Program-made: the position numbers and the translations under genes
The notes under the pieces: generated by a model
The model's input: the letters and a program-made list of their open reading frames with translations, nothing else
Database searches by the model: none
What the model was told of the DNA's origin: nothing
Assembly (NCBI GenBank): GCA_964058845.1
Contig: CAXKVR010000874.1
Coordinates: 1-13,986, forward strand
DNA length: 13,986 bases
DNA from: Carex sylvatica
Taxonomy: Eukaryota; Streptophyta; Magnoliopsida; Poales; Cyperaceae
Direction of reading: 5' to 3'
Shown: one piece after another, positions 1-8,421 of the stretch
Layout of the letters: every line of letters starts with the position of its first letter
Numbering within the stretch: position 1 is the stretch's first letter

Positions 1-186
1 GATCTGTGGTACCATTATTTTGTTTTCTGGAAAACAAGTTTGATTTTATTTGGAGTGTGATGCTGTAGATGCAACAAAATTTGGGGCTATTAGCATAAGA
101 TTGACATAATAGGTTTCATTTGCAAAGAAATGATAATAAAGAACACTAAATGATATTTTACTGCGCTATGTTTATTTCTTACTCAG

Positions 187-276
187 GTAGAGATGTATGG
201 GCCCGTGGGAATCTGGAAGACTTTGGACAACTGATTTCTGAGTCTGGCCGAAGTTCCATTGACAAATATGAGTGTG
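187..276 (+). CDS. GALAK: Galacturonokinase-like GHMP kinase, penultimate coding exon
   Basis: This is an internal exon of a sugar kinase that phosphorylates D-galacturonate at C-1 in the salvage of pectin-derived sugar acid towards UDP-galacturonate. It begins after the acceptor TTACTCAG (ending at 186) and ends before a GT donor at 277. The first two bases complete a glycine codon begun upstream; 29 codons follow, then one base of a codon finished in the next exon. The peptide reads RDVWARGNLEDFG, then a segment ending SSIDKYECG. From memory, plant galacturonokinases have a matching stretch (a W-x-x-GNLE-FG-L-IS pattern, then SSI-x-YECG) just before the C-terminal GHMP domain. Phase and content both join to the exon at 1031. 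Upstream exons with the ATP-binding motif lie outside the window. A galactokinase-type relative is possible but less likely. Confidence 0.87.
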
Positions 277-1030
277 GTATAATTTCCTTTTTAACTTTCT
301 AATGTTACTATACCCTTGATGCTTAATTTATTTCTAACACTATATTGTTTTGCTTTATTGGATTTATTGACAAGCTTTAGCAAAACTGGACCTGTATAAC
401 TCAGCTAAACCCAAGAGCAATTACATAAATGTGAAGTATGACACATTATCATTTAGTACCCAAATGTTAAAGTTCCCATTTTGTTCCCTAAAAATTCCAT
501 TTCTGCTATTTGGTACTTTACACGATTTTCCTGTGAACACTTCAAGAGAAATCTTGCTTCACATGTAAATGCAAAATGAGATATTTTGGTGAATAACTTC
601 CAATGAAAATCACCTTAAAAAAACTTCCAATGAAAAGAAAGGAGTCATTCCAGACCAGTTACAATGGCAATCTTGAAAGTTTTAGGAGTCCAGACCCTTA
701 TTTAGTTTACTCTAACAAAAAAAAATGATATATATTTTCTGAACTCAAAAAGAAAAATATAATTATATTCACAAGATACCAGTACAGTACAAGTTCAAAT
801 TTTGAAAGCTGAGCTACAACAAACTGGTCTAGACAATACCAAGCCTTTACCTGTATGGCATCAATTATCAAGATCAGATGTTGCAAATGCAGTAACATTT
901 TCTTGAAAATGATGTTTGTGCTCATTAAGAGGATAGCTTAGGGATTTGATACCGAGTTCACATCAAAATTTTGGGCCTAGCATTTTAATGACCGAATCCA
1001 ATGTCTTATTAATTTTTAAATGCAATGCAG
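277..1030 (+). other. Last intron of the galacturonokinase-like gene
   Basis: This 754-bp stretch lies between the donor GTATAATT at 277 and the acceptor TTTTTAAATGCAATGCAG ending at 1030. Both neighbouring exons share one reading phase across it, with glycine split one base to two. It is AT-rich, with T-rich runs before the acceptor. A minus-strand open frame at 707-925 looks like chance: it is hydrophobic and low complexity and resembles no family I know. I see no transposon ends or structured RNA in it. Confidence 0.8.
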
Positions 1031-1287
1031 GAGGCAAGGAAATGATACAGCTCTATGAGATCTTGTTAAAGGCCCCTGGTGTTTATGGGGCCCGTTTTAG
1101 TGGGGCTGGGTTCAGGGGATGCTGTGTTGCATTTGTGGCTGCCGATCATGCTGACGAGGCAGCAGAGTTTGTCAGAACTGAGTACGAAAAGGAACAACCT
1201 GAGTTAGTGTCTAACATCCCTCATGGTAAGCGTGTTTTAGTTTGTGAACCTGATGGTTCAGCTCGAATTATTTTCCCTGGATTATAA
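1031..1287 (+). CDS. GALAK: Galacturonokinase-like GHMP kinase, last coding exon with stop
   Basis: This exon encodes the last 84 or so residues of the kinase and ends with TAA at 1285-1287. It starts GGKEMIQLYEILLKAPGVYG and then has the glycine-rich motif GARFSGAGFRGCC. In GHMP kinases this third conserved motif lies near the C-terminus and contributes to the active site and nucleotide binding. The tail (EYEKEQPELVSNI, then VLVCEPDGSARI) matches my memory of plant galacturonokinases, including the characteristic end after the EYEK-x-QPE helix. An open frame extends upstream to 946 in the same phase, but its first part is intron: the AG acceptor at 1029-1030 and the phase match to the previous exon decide the border. 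No frameshift or lost motif residue is seen, so the allele looks functional in the part visible. Confidence 0.92.
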
Positions 1288-1950
1288 GCAAGAGGAATTT
1301 TCACCCACCTGCCTTAAATATATCATGTACTTGACTGCTGCATCTAGGTTCACTGAATTTTTTGAAAGTCTAAAGTTTTACTCTTGAGGAACCTAAATCA
1401 CAAAATAAGTATATTGAAGCTTTTGGGCAGGTTCAAATCCTTCATGAAGCTGCTGGCTAATTGCATTTATGTATAAAGTTCCATTCATTCATTTCTTGTT
1501 CTTTTGTAATGCAATTTGAGATTTAATTGATTCTTGAATTTGTATTTTCCATATGGTTCTTTTTCAATTCTATAAACTGTGCTGTGTAATTTTCTTTTCT
1601 AATGACTGGAGACCATGACGCTCATACCTCTATATATACTGTTATAATTTTTCTTTCTTCACTCTATTCATATATTTCATATTAAATTGAAGGGTTCCAA
1701 ATTTGGATCCTTTTTTATAAGTTATCCGCAATTTGATATGCTGCCTTAGTGAAATATTCAACAAAATTGTTATTGATGTGTAACATCGAGAAATCATTTT
1801 TTTTTTTAAGTCTAGGACCATGTTATATATTCTCAGCCTTTTTGTTTAGATAATTTGTCATTAGCATCTTCTTATTTTTATAGCGTGGGAAAAAACCGCT
1901 TGTGGTCTCTACTCTCAAGATATTCATTATAGCAAATCACGCTTCGAGCA
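1288..1950 (+). other. 3' UTR and downstream flank of the kinase gene
   Basis: No coding region is supported here. The first few hundred bases are likely 3' UTR. Candidate polyadenylation context is T-rich and TGTA-containing (about 1490-1590), but there is no clean AATAAA, so the transcript end is uncertain. The stretch ends at the 9-bp target duplication of the Mutator-like element (1951-1959). That element therefore sits less than 700 bp downstream of the kinase stop codon. Confidence 0.5.
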
Positions 1951-1959
1951 TATGCTGAA
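1951..1959. repeat. Target-site duplication, left side of the MULE
   Basis: TATGCTGAA is repeated exactly at 5665-5673, directly outside the other TIR. Nine bases is the expected length for Mutator-like insertion. Confidence 0.85.
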
Positions 1960-2006
1960 GAGGAGCGTTCAAATGCCTCTTTTTTGTATGTCTCTATTTT
2001 TAAAAA

Positions 2007-2368
2007 CTTTAATAATTTAAAATTTAAAATTTAAAATTTAAAAATAAAAATAAAATTATTAGATGTGATCTATGTTATTTTTTGTATGTGCTAATAAAAA
2101 ATTATTACATTTTAATTTTATTTTTATGTGAATTAATAAGATGAAAAATTAACATCTAGAAATCATTCACATTAGTACGTTTTTTACAAGCTCTAGATAA
2201 CAACCAAAGCAAAATTGAAATGTCATAATTTTCAACGGTTTTATTTTTACTTTTAAATTTTAAATTTTGAGTTATTAAAATGTAGTTAAAATGCATAGAT
2301 CAAATGATGTAGATCATATCCAACGATTTTATTGTTACTTTTAAGTTTTAAATTTTGAGTTATTAAAA
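2007..2368. mobile_element. 362-bp AT-rich MITE nested in the left TIR of the MULE
   Basis: The ends are inverted repeats of about 75 bp. The left arm has CTTTAATAATTTAAAATTT and, further in, ATTAGATGTGATCTATGT. The right arm, read in reverse, has TTTTAATAACTCAAAATTT and ATATGATCTAC. Both sides are flanked by TTTTTAAAAA (1997-2006 and 2369-2378), a 9- or 10-bp duplication that fits a Mutator-type MITE. The duplicated site is itself palindromic and AT-rich, so the exact border is uncertain by a few bases. Insertion is independently supported because the other TIR of the host MULE lacks this block. It has no coding capacity. Confidence 0.75.
2234..2368 (+). repeat. Two copies of a 47-bp end sequence in the MITE's right arm
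   Basis: 2234-2280 and 2322-2368 are direct repeats. Both start AACG[G/A]TTTTATT and end AAATTTTGAGTTATTAAAA, with only a few differences. They are separated by 41 bp containing TAGATC motifs. The outer copy is the true terminus; the inner one is a subterminal duplicate that could act as an alternative end. Confidence 0.75.
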
Positions 2369-2579
2369 TTTTTAAAAAAGTAAATTTCAGCTATGCCCAT
2401 CTAAATTTTTAAAATAGCCAATTTACTCATGAAAGTACCATAATATTCAATTTTTCCATAAAAAATAATTTTCTTTCTTATATCCCTTTCAATTATTTAA
2501 TATTTTAATTAATTAATTTTAAAATTATATTGACTATTATACCTTTATTTTTAAACGGAGGTGTTCAGTTGTAATTTTT

Positions 2580-2880
2580 TGTGCTTCGCCTTCTTAGTAC
2601 TGACACAGTGACACTAGCGATTTCACTGCCTGAATCGAAAATTGCTAGAAGTGATCCCCATCCCGCCCCTCCTCCGTCGACCCCCTTATCTCGCACACCG
2701 GTAAGCCGGAGATAAGAGAGAACTAAGTTGGAGCAGACTCGATTGTGAAGGGCGAGAGAGAAAGGGAGAAAATAGTTAGTGGCAATTAAGATTATTTTTT
2801 CTTTCTCTAGAGTCAATATCTCTTTGTTCTCAGGTTTCTTCCTCGTCTTATCTCTGATTGAACACGAGATTTTCATACAC
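2580..2880 (+). other. GC-richer segment inside the MULE, possible captured exon or UTR
   Basis: This part contrasts with the AT-rich DNA around it. A plus-strand frame without stops runs from about 2581 to 2716 and includes a proline/serine-rich stretch PHPAPPPSTPLSRT. The sequence CCG|GTAAGC at 2700 looks like a splice donor. A short hairpin also forms here (CTTATCTC near 2685 with GAGATAAG near 2710, CCGG on both arms). The opposite strand carries an open frame at 2565-2876 of no recognisable family. A captured 5' exon or promoter/UTR piece is plausible, but no parent gene is recognised. Confidence 0.3.
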
Positions 2881-3273
2881 CTCTAAATACTTGGAAGTCA
2901 TGAACAAAGTACAGTTCTTATCAACTGATGGTTTGCCCTTTGAGTGATCAGTCTACATTGAGAACTTGTGTTCTGAAAGGGGTCTTTGATTTTTAATAAC
3001 TTGTATTCTAAATCCTCAATTTTTAAATTTGGTTTATTTACATCAAAACTAGTACCTCACTGATTGAGTGGATGCTAGTATGGTATCAGTATTGTTTGGG
3101 GTCCGTGGATAATACTATCAAAACCAGTACCACATATTTCCAATTGATTTCCCTTATTGATAACTGATAGTAGCGATCCTGGGGCATGACGTGAGTATTA
3201 TATTGGTATCTCACAATCTTATTGAGTAAACTATTTTGAAAGTCAAATTATCAGCCTCTATAGAACTTGTAAT

Positions 3274-3340
3274 GGTATGCGCCTATAGATAACTAGTATT
3301 GGTATGCGCCTCTAGATAACTAGTATTGGTATGTGGCTCT
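3274..3340 (+). repeat. 27-bp tandem repeat, about 2.5 copies
   Basis: Units at 3274-3300 and 3301-3327 share GGTATGCGCCT, one variable base, then TAGATAACTAGTATT. A partial third copy starts at 3328 with GGTATGTGGCTCT. The repeat lies in the interior of the MULE. It is a simple minisatellite with no visible function. Confidence 0.9.
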
Positions 3341-3499
3341 CTTATGCTTTCTGATTTAGTAATAGCTTTTTTTAATGTATTTACAAAATGTATTAGGCAT
3401 GGGACCTGACAACACTACACATGGTCTTTTGATCTCAAAGCAAAAAGGTTAATTTGCTTTAATCATAATCTAGGTTTCCGCGCTCACATTGCCTTAATC

Positions 3500-3775
3500 T
3501 CATCAAGATCTACACTTGACCTTAATCAGAACCCAGGTTTTCTACTCTCTCATCCCGGTTGGTGATTTTCCAACCACAGCCTGCCTAACTATTGACGGGA
3601 TTGACATCGCCATGATGTTAGAAATCGAATGAGCCTCTTGTCGGCTGTCGATCATTGTCGGAACGGCCAAGTCGTAGCTGACTTCATCAATTAGGTAGTT
3701 TTGAGACTGGAAGTTGATCTTCACGGACTTAATCGTGTGTTTCACTGAACTTGCTTCATTCCTCACATAAAAGAA
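3500..3775. other. Second GC-richer segment inside the MULE, origin unknown
   Basis: Base composition rises here again. A minus-strand open frame of 74 codons (3542-3766) has no recognisable motif. On the plus strand a short run reads GQVVADFI then a stop near 3695. This vaguely recalls the end of Ty3/gypsy RNase H (a GQA-x-ADF pattern), but the match is too short to accept. It may be captured host DNA or an old retroelement scrap; I cannot decide. Confidence 0.25.
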
Positions 3776-4980
3776 GCATGGTTTCTATATTTCAAAGAGG
3801 TTGCTGGCAACAATTCGAATTTGAAATCAACAAATTAGATATTATCATGAATGATTGACTGGTTCTTTTCTTCATTAGTGCTCTTTGACAAATTGTGTTG
3901 ATTTGTTCAAAATTTGAGATTATTTGTTTTTACTATAGATGTTCTCAATTTTGGATGAAACTAATTCGTGCATTAAATAGTAAGGAGATGTATTTTAATG
4001 GTAATTAGTTTAGATGTATTTGTTGGCACTAATTTTCTTTCTGTTTTTTATTTTCTTTTATTAATCTTTTTTCTTTTTGCTGATTTTTAATGGTAATTAG
4101 TTTATGCTTGTTTGATGCAGTACAAAGGTTGTACATTATGTAAAATCGATATATGCACGTATCTATAGATGTGTGAACTTTAATTGTCATTAAAATTCGA
4201 TTTTTTGTTAATGGTCAACTCTAGGATTTGACTTTTTCATTTTATTTTCAGATTGATAATAATCTAGTTATTCCTCCTAATCATCTTATTTACAAATTCT
4301 GTAAAATTCAAAATATGTACATTTGGACAACTTTTACGAGCTGTATAAGTTTCAAAGAGAGACTCAAAACAAGTTGTGATTTATGTTTTTTCTTGTGTTT
4401 CTTTCATTTTTACCCTTGACCGGGGTGTTTAACCCTTTTATTAGATTTTTCTACGAAAACTATGTCTTTATTATAGAGTACTCTTTCTTAGAATTCAGAT
4501 TAAATATAGAAGAAAGCAAGAAACAATGAAATCTCAGAGACATGATATCATATTGATTCAAAATCAATTAAGAACTTTACTAAAACACATGATATCAACA
4601 TTTTTCATGATCAGCATATTGGAAACTCAAAAGAAAAGACAACTAGAATTTGAAAAACTTAGCAACAGCTGCCAAATATTACATAAATTAAATTTTTGTG
4701 TTAAATCCATGCTCTCTTAACACATACATTACATCAACTAAACTTGTACACTCACATCAATTCTTGTCTATATTATGAACCAAATACATGCTCTAAAAGG
4801 TAATCTAATCTAATCTAACTCGTTTCAGGCCTTTAGCAATACTTTGCAGCAATCATTTGATTCAAGTTTCTTTTGTTTCGTTTAATTTGTCTTTGGTTAT
4901 TATTATTCAAACTTGTAGTGCACTGTTCAGAAAAAAAAAATATAACCGACGCCAATGTAAGGCGCTGCTATTGTAGAATG
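3776..4980. other. AT-rich interior of the MULE, no gene seen
   Basis: The two plus-strand open frames here (4228-4419 and 4526-4720) are low-complexity and match no family I know. They look like chance frames in AT-rich DNA. I see no tRNA, no splice-like exon series and no transposon ends. Confidence 0.6.
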
Positions 4981-4984
4981 TTAG

Positions 4985-5024
4985 GCTAGTTTGGTTTCTT
5001 TAATCTACGCTAAACCAAGCTAGC
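4985..5024. repeat. Hairpin, 13-bp near-perfect inverted repeat
   Basis: GCTAGTTTGGTTT (4985-4997) pairs with AAACCAAGCTAGC (5012-5024) with one mismatch around a 14-base loop. Weaker inverted similarity may continue outwards (GCTGC near 4965, GCAGC near 5034), which could make it the relic of a small foldback MITE inside the MULE. Confidence 0.6.
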
Positions 5025-5283
5025 AGATTTAATGCAGCTGGTTGTAACAGTGTAATGAAGGAATATTTCTTCACAATGGCCACTTAGAAATGCTGTGTTA
5101 ATTTCTAGTAAATCCAGTTTCAAATTGATGGAGAAGGGGCATCTCCCCCATTTACTAGTAAGAGAATGAAGTTGTCAGAGGAGGGAAACAGAAAGTTACA
5201 ATATGATCCTTCTTTTATTCAATTTTTGAAGAAAAAGGAGGCGGGTAGTTAAAAATCAGATGTACCCTAGACATTTTTATTTT

Positions 5284-5350
5284 TTAAAAAGAAGAAGAAA
5301 CAGGGAAGAGGGGAGAGAGAGGTGGAGCAATACTAGGAGCAGAAGGAAGA
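5284..5350 (+). repeat. GA-rich low-complexity tract
   Basis: A purine-rich run of AAGAAG, GGGAGAGAGAGG and GGAAGAAGAA motifs lies just inside the right TIR of the MULE. It is not a clean microsatellite. GA-rich tracts are common in plant 5' UTRs, but no gene is attached here. Confidence 0.55.
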
Positions 5351-5446
5351 AGAATAATAGACCAAAGGAAATATAAGGTGCGGACTCTTTGTTTTTTTCA
5401 ATGCTTCTTTAAATTCAATCCTATTACAAACTCGAAAGGACTAGAG

Positions 5447-5664
5447 AGTACAATGGTCAATATGATTTTAAAAATAATTAAATAAAAAATTAAATAATTA
5501 AAGAGAATAGAAGAAATAAAGTTAATTTTTAATGGAGATATTAGATATTATGGTGATTTTATGGATAAATTGGCTATATTTCAAAAATTTAGATAGGCAT
5601 GACAGAAAATTTTTCTTTTAAAAATAAAGGCATAATGGAGGTACAAAAAATAGAGGCATTCCTC
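5447..5664 (-). repeat. Right TIR of the MULE
   Basis: This is the uninterrupted partner of the left TIR, about 218 bp, matching it in reverse complement in the same block order. Because it lacks the MITE, it shows the pre-insertion state of the left arm: the segment CTTTATTTTTAAAAG at about 5615-5629 corresponds to the MITE target site. Confidence 0.8.
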
Positions 5665-5673
5665 TATGCTGAA
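5665..5673. repeat. Target-site duplication, right side of the MULE
   Basis: TATGCTGAA here is identical to 1951-1959 and abuts the outer end CATTCCTC of the right TIR. Confidence 0.85.
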
Positions 5674-7013
5674 TGTTGCTTATATCAACCAAATGGATTT
5701 ATTTCTGTGCATGCAAGCACTGGTTTGCTGTTTGGCATTCTGTCACAGGGCATGTTAGATTATCCTCTTATCTCCTAACAGACAGCATCATTGATAAGCG
5801 AAGTGTGGAGGAATAAATAAGTAGATGAATGAAAGAACAAACAATGTCTTTCACTTTGACACGTAACGTACTTTTCACCTTGTATTATCAAGAGGAGATC
5901 CATTTTGTGTCAGGTAAATCCATGTTGTTAGAAATATGGGAGGTCTTGAAGTTCAATTGGGATTAAGAATAACTTTGCGATCCTACTTAAGAAACATGGT
6001 ATTAACGTGGGATTAAGAATAACTTCATATTCATATTTTATACATGTATTCATTTCATATTTGAGTTACATCTAATAATAAGAAGGGAAGAAGAAATTTT
6101 TTGTAATTTGTATTTCTTGTTTTTTATAACAATTTACAACGGGATTACATCAGATTATATAGCTATTTTGTAACGTAAATTATGGTAAGATAATTAATCT
6201 GGCTTATTCATCAAATTTATTGAGCGATTCTACAGATTGTGTTGTCTGATAACATCCGAATGCAAATCTAAAAATAAAAAAAACAGATGCTGATACAATT
6301 TAATTATTATCGGAATCGGTATCTTAAACGATTGTCCATCCTTTGTTATCATTAAAATGATATTATCATACAAAGATAATCCATCTTATGAATTAAAAAT
6401 TTTGCGTCTTCTTTTTTTGGATCTTATACATCATTTTATAAATGTAAATACTTCATAGCATTTTCATAAAAATTAAGATCATATTATACTAGTTATTCAA
6501 CTATCCAATTTTATGTGTGACAGCACAAGTTTCATATCTTTTTTGGTTCCGCATAAATCGTATATAAACCTTATTTACATATATCACATTATCACCTAAC
6601 CCCGATAATGAAGAAATTAACTGATTAAGGCATGATGAGGCCAATTCAAGATCGCTAAAATATAAATTATATTCCAAGAATAATATGCTGTATTCATTTT
6701 TAATGTTTTTCATATTTAATTCAGTTATTGGTATAGGAAATATTTTATTTCTCCCCTTCCCAAAAGAAAGGTTGTTTCCAAATTACCAAATAACGTTTCT
6801 CACCAATCGATTAACCTAATAATATGGAGTTTGTGGGTCCAAAATCATGTGGTGGACGCGAACTAGCATGTGATGCACCTAACACCCGTAACGACTGTCA
6901 TATAATGGGGGACAAACTTGTATAATAGTATGGTGATTAATTATCAAATAAATTAATAACTTGTATAGTTCATTATAAAAATATAACAAATAAATAAATT
7001 GAACGCATCATGT
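5674..7013. other. AT-rich intergenic DNA, no gene seen
   Basis: No open frame here resembles a protein family; the minus-strand frame at 6501-6713 is a chance frame. An 18-bp sequence TGGGATTAAGAATAACTT occurs twice as a direct repeat (5958-5975 and 6008-6025). A perfect short palindrome surrounds ATCATTAAAATGAT near 6350. Decayed small elements may be present between 6100 and 6480, but I could not find paired ends with a target duplication. Confidence 0.55.
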
Positions 7014-7021
7014 ATGTAATA

Positions 7022-7771
7022 TAGGGGTGAAAACGGAGCCGGATTATCCGATTCGAATCCGGAGCAAATTCGAATCTGTATTAAACGGAGCGGATAATTG
7101 TTGGATTCGAATCCGGATAATTTAGTGATGGAGAATAGAACTACCGGATTCGGATTCGGATAATTTTCTCAAATGCCAAATGGATCGAATATCCGAATGT
7201 ATCCGGATAGGACCCGCTCCAATGTTAACAATCCGCCTCGCGAAATATAGCACCCGCTTCTCAACTTTAATTTGCTTGGACTGCAGTGCTATATATGGGC
7301 TTTTAACTTCCTTTATATATATGTTGTGGGACTAACTGATGACACAGTCCGGTCCTATTATTTTCTTCTCCACGTGACCATGTGCGCTGAGCCGCTGACT
7401 CAAATAGAGAGCTGACTAGCTGAGCCACAACCTTCCCACGTTTTTATTTGCTTAAAATTTGATTCACTTCTTCTCCATTTATATATCTATGGAGACATCC
7501 ATTTTACTAGTTTATTTTTTTGTTTATATTAATTTTGTTAATTGATACGATATTTGTATCTTAAATTTATAAGATTAAATTATTCGACAATTATTCAAAT
7601 CCGTATCCGTGGACTATCCGTTCTGTATCCGTATCCTTTTAAGGTGGATTTGGTTTTGAATTTTGATATCCGTTTACTATCCGTATCTGTATTCGTATCC
7701 GCTCATTATCCGACGGATGCGGATATGGTATCAGCATTATCCGCTCCGTATTCGCTCCGTTTTCACCCCTA
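7022..7771. mobile_element. Non-autonomous hAT-like element, 750 bp
   Basis: The left end TAGGGGTGAAAACGGAGC is matched perfectly over 18 bases by the reverse complement of the right end. The flanks are exact 8-bp direct repeats ATGTAATA (7014-7021 and 7772-7779). A TAGGGGTG terminus and 8-bp target duplication are typical of plant hAT elements. Both subterminal regions are crowded with ATCCG/CGGAT motifs, CGGATAAT on the left and TATCCG on the right, the kind of arrays hAT transposases bind. No transposase is encoded; the plus-strand frame at 7542-7772 is only a reading of the motif array. The exact flanks suggest a fairly recent insertion. Confidence 0.92.
7260..7480 (+). other. Unique core of the hAT element with promoter-like motifs
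   Basis: Between the two motif arrays lies unrelated sequence with CTATATATGG (7289-7298), a second TATATATAT run (about 7313-7321) and a G-box core CACGTG (7371-7376). The direct repeat GCTGAGCC/GCTGACTAGCTGAGCC follows. It could be captured promoter DNA or ordinary filler. No coding sequence is seen. Confidence 0.3.
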
Positions 7772-7779
7772 ATGTAATA

Positions 7780-8055
7780 TCATAAAATATAAAACTTATA
7801 ATTTTTTTTATCACATTATTTGTTTATAAATTATTAATCAAATAAACAATATATGATGTTGTATTAATCAATTTTATATTAAATTAGTAATTAAAATTAT
7901 ATAAAATGGTGTATAAAATAATTTAATAATAATAATAAAAATATGTAATTGTACGTATAAATAAAAAAATGATCTTATGTAATTTAAAATTTAATTATTT
8001 ATCAATTACTTCAAGAGTAACGGTACGTATAAAATATTTTTTATCCATATCTTTT
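7780..8055. other. AT-rich spacer, nothing recognised
   Basis: Very AT-rich with runs of AATAAT and T tracts. No gene, RNA or paired element ends can be supported between the hAT element and the MITE cluster. Confidence 0.6.
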
Positions 8056-8126
8056 GTTTCTATGGAATTCAGAACTGCTGAAATCTCCGTCCAAAATTTC
8101 AAGATTCTGTAATCCCCATTCTCTCT

Positions 8127-8344
8127 AGAAATAAATCTGCTGCAATCCGAATTGGATAAACAGTACTCTGAAATTCCTGTTTTTTCAAATCCAACTGTCG
8201 ATTTATTTTGAAATGCGTGCAACATGCACAGAAAAATTAGCTGTTTGGAGATGCGTGCACAAAAAAAGTTGAACAGTTAAATTTGAAAAAACAAAGATTT
8301 CATGATACTGTTCATCAAATTCGGATCGCAACAGATTTCATTCC
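8127..8344. mobile_element. Foldback MITE (inner), inserted in the outer MITE
   Basis: The left end AGAAATAAATCTGCTGCAAT and the reversed right end GGAATGAAATCTGTTGCGAT start an inverted repeat of about 75 bp. It continues with CCGAATT, GAACAGTA/AAACAGTA, TGAAAT and TTTTTTCAAAT blocks. The flanks are ATTCTCTCT (8118-8126) and ATTCTATCT (8345-8353), a 9-bp duplication with one difference. The element splits the left arm of the outer MITE, so it is the younger of the two. It has no protein-coding capacity. Confidence 0.85.
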
Positions 8345-8381
8345 ATTCTATCTACTCTTCTTTTTCTCCTCAAATTATTGA

Positions 8382-8421
8382 GAAGAGAGAAAGAAGAGTG
8401 AGAAGAGAGAGAGAGAGAGAA
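8382..8421 (+). repeat. GA-rich tract with a short GA microsatellite
   Basis: GAGAAAGAAGAGTGAGAAG is followed by an uninterrupted run of GA dinucleotides ending near 8420. It is the right-arm copy of a CT-rich stretch in the outer MITE. It has likely expanded by slippage, since the left arm has fewer repeats. Confidence 0.7.

Larger units (their letters stand above)
1960..2543 (+). repeat. Left TIR of the MULE, interrupted by a MITE
   Basis: The repeat comprises 1960-2006 and roughly 2379-2543, separated by the inserted 362-bp MITE and its duplicated target. Shared blocks with the right TIR on the opposite strand include ATCTAAATTTTT, TAGCCAATTTA, ACCATAATAT and an ATATTGAC segment near 2527-2534. 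Identity fades after about 2543, which I take as the inner border. Confidence 0.8.
1960..5664. mobile_element. Non-autonomous Mutator-like element (MULE), 3.7 kb, with long TIRs
   Basis: The left end starts GAGGAGCGTTCAAATGCCTC and the right end, read on the minus strand, starts GAGGAATGCCTCTATTTTTT. Inverted similarity continues inwards for about 220 bp once the MITE inserted in the left arm is removed. The flanks are exact 9-bp direct repeats TATGCTGAA at 1951-1959 and 5665-5673. Long TIRs plus a 9-bp target duplication are the signature of the Mutator superfamily. No open frame inside resembles a MURA transposase or any transposase, so movement would need an autonomous relative. The interior is mostly AT-rich with two GC-richer segments (about 2580-2770 and 3540-3740) that could be captured host DNA as in Pack-MULEs; that part is inference. 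TIR divergence suggests an insertion of some age. Confidence 0.85.

Noticed and set aside
946..1030. Upstream in-frame extension of the last kinase exon to an ATG at 946
   Set aside because: The AG acceptor at 1029-1030 and the phase-matched previous exon at 187-276 show that this part is intron.
1425..1448. GGTTCAAATCC, similar to a tRNA T-arm and B-box
   Set aside because: The flanking bases do not form the required 5-bp stem, and no acceptor stem or A-box lies at the right distance.
3660..3700. GQVVADFI peptide resembling the end of gypsy RNase H
   Set aside because: Only about eight residues match, the frame stops at once, and neither reverse transcriptase nor integrase is nearby.
7542..7772. 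76-codon plus-strand open frame with repeated YP/SV-type residues
   Set aside because: It only translates the TATCCG motif array and TIR of the hAT element.
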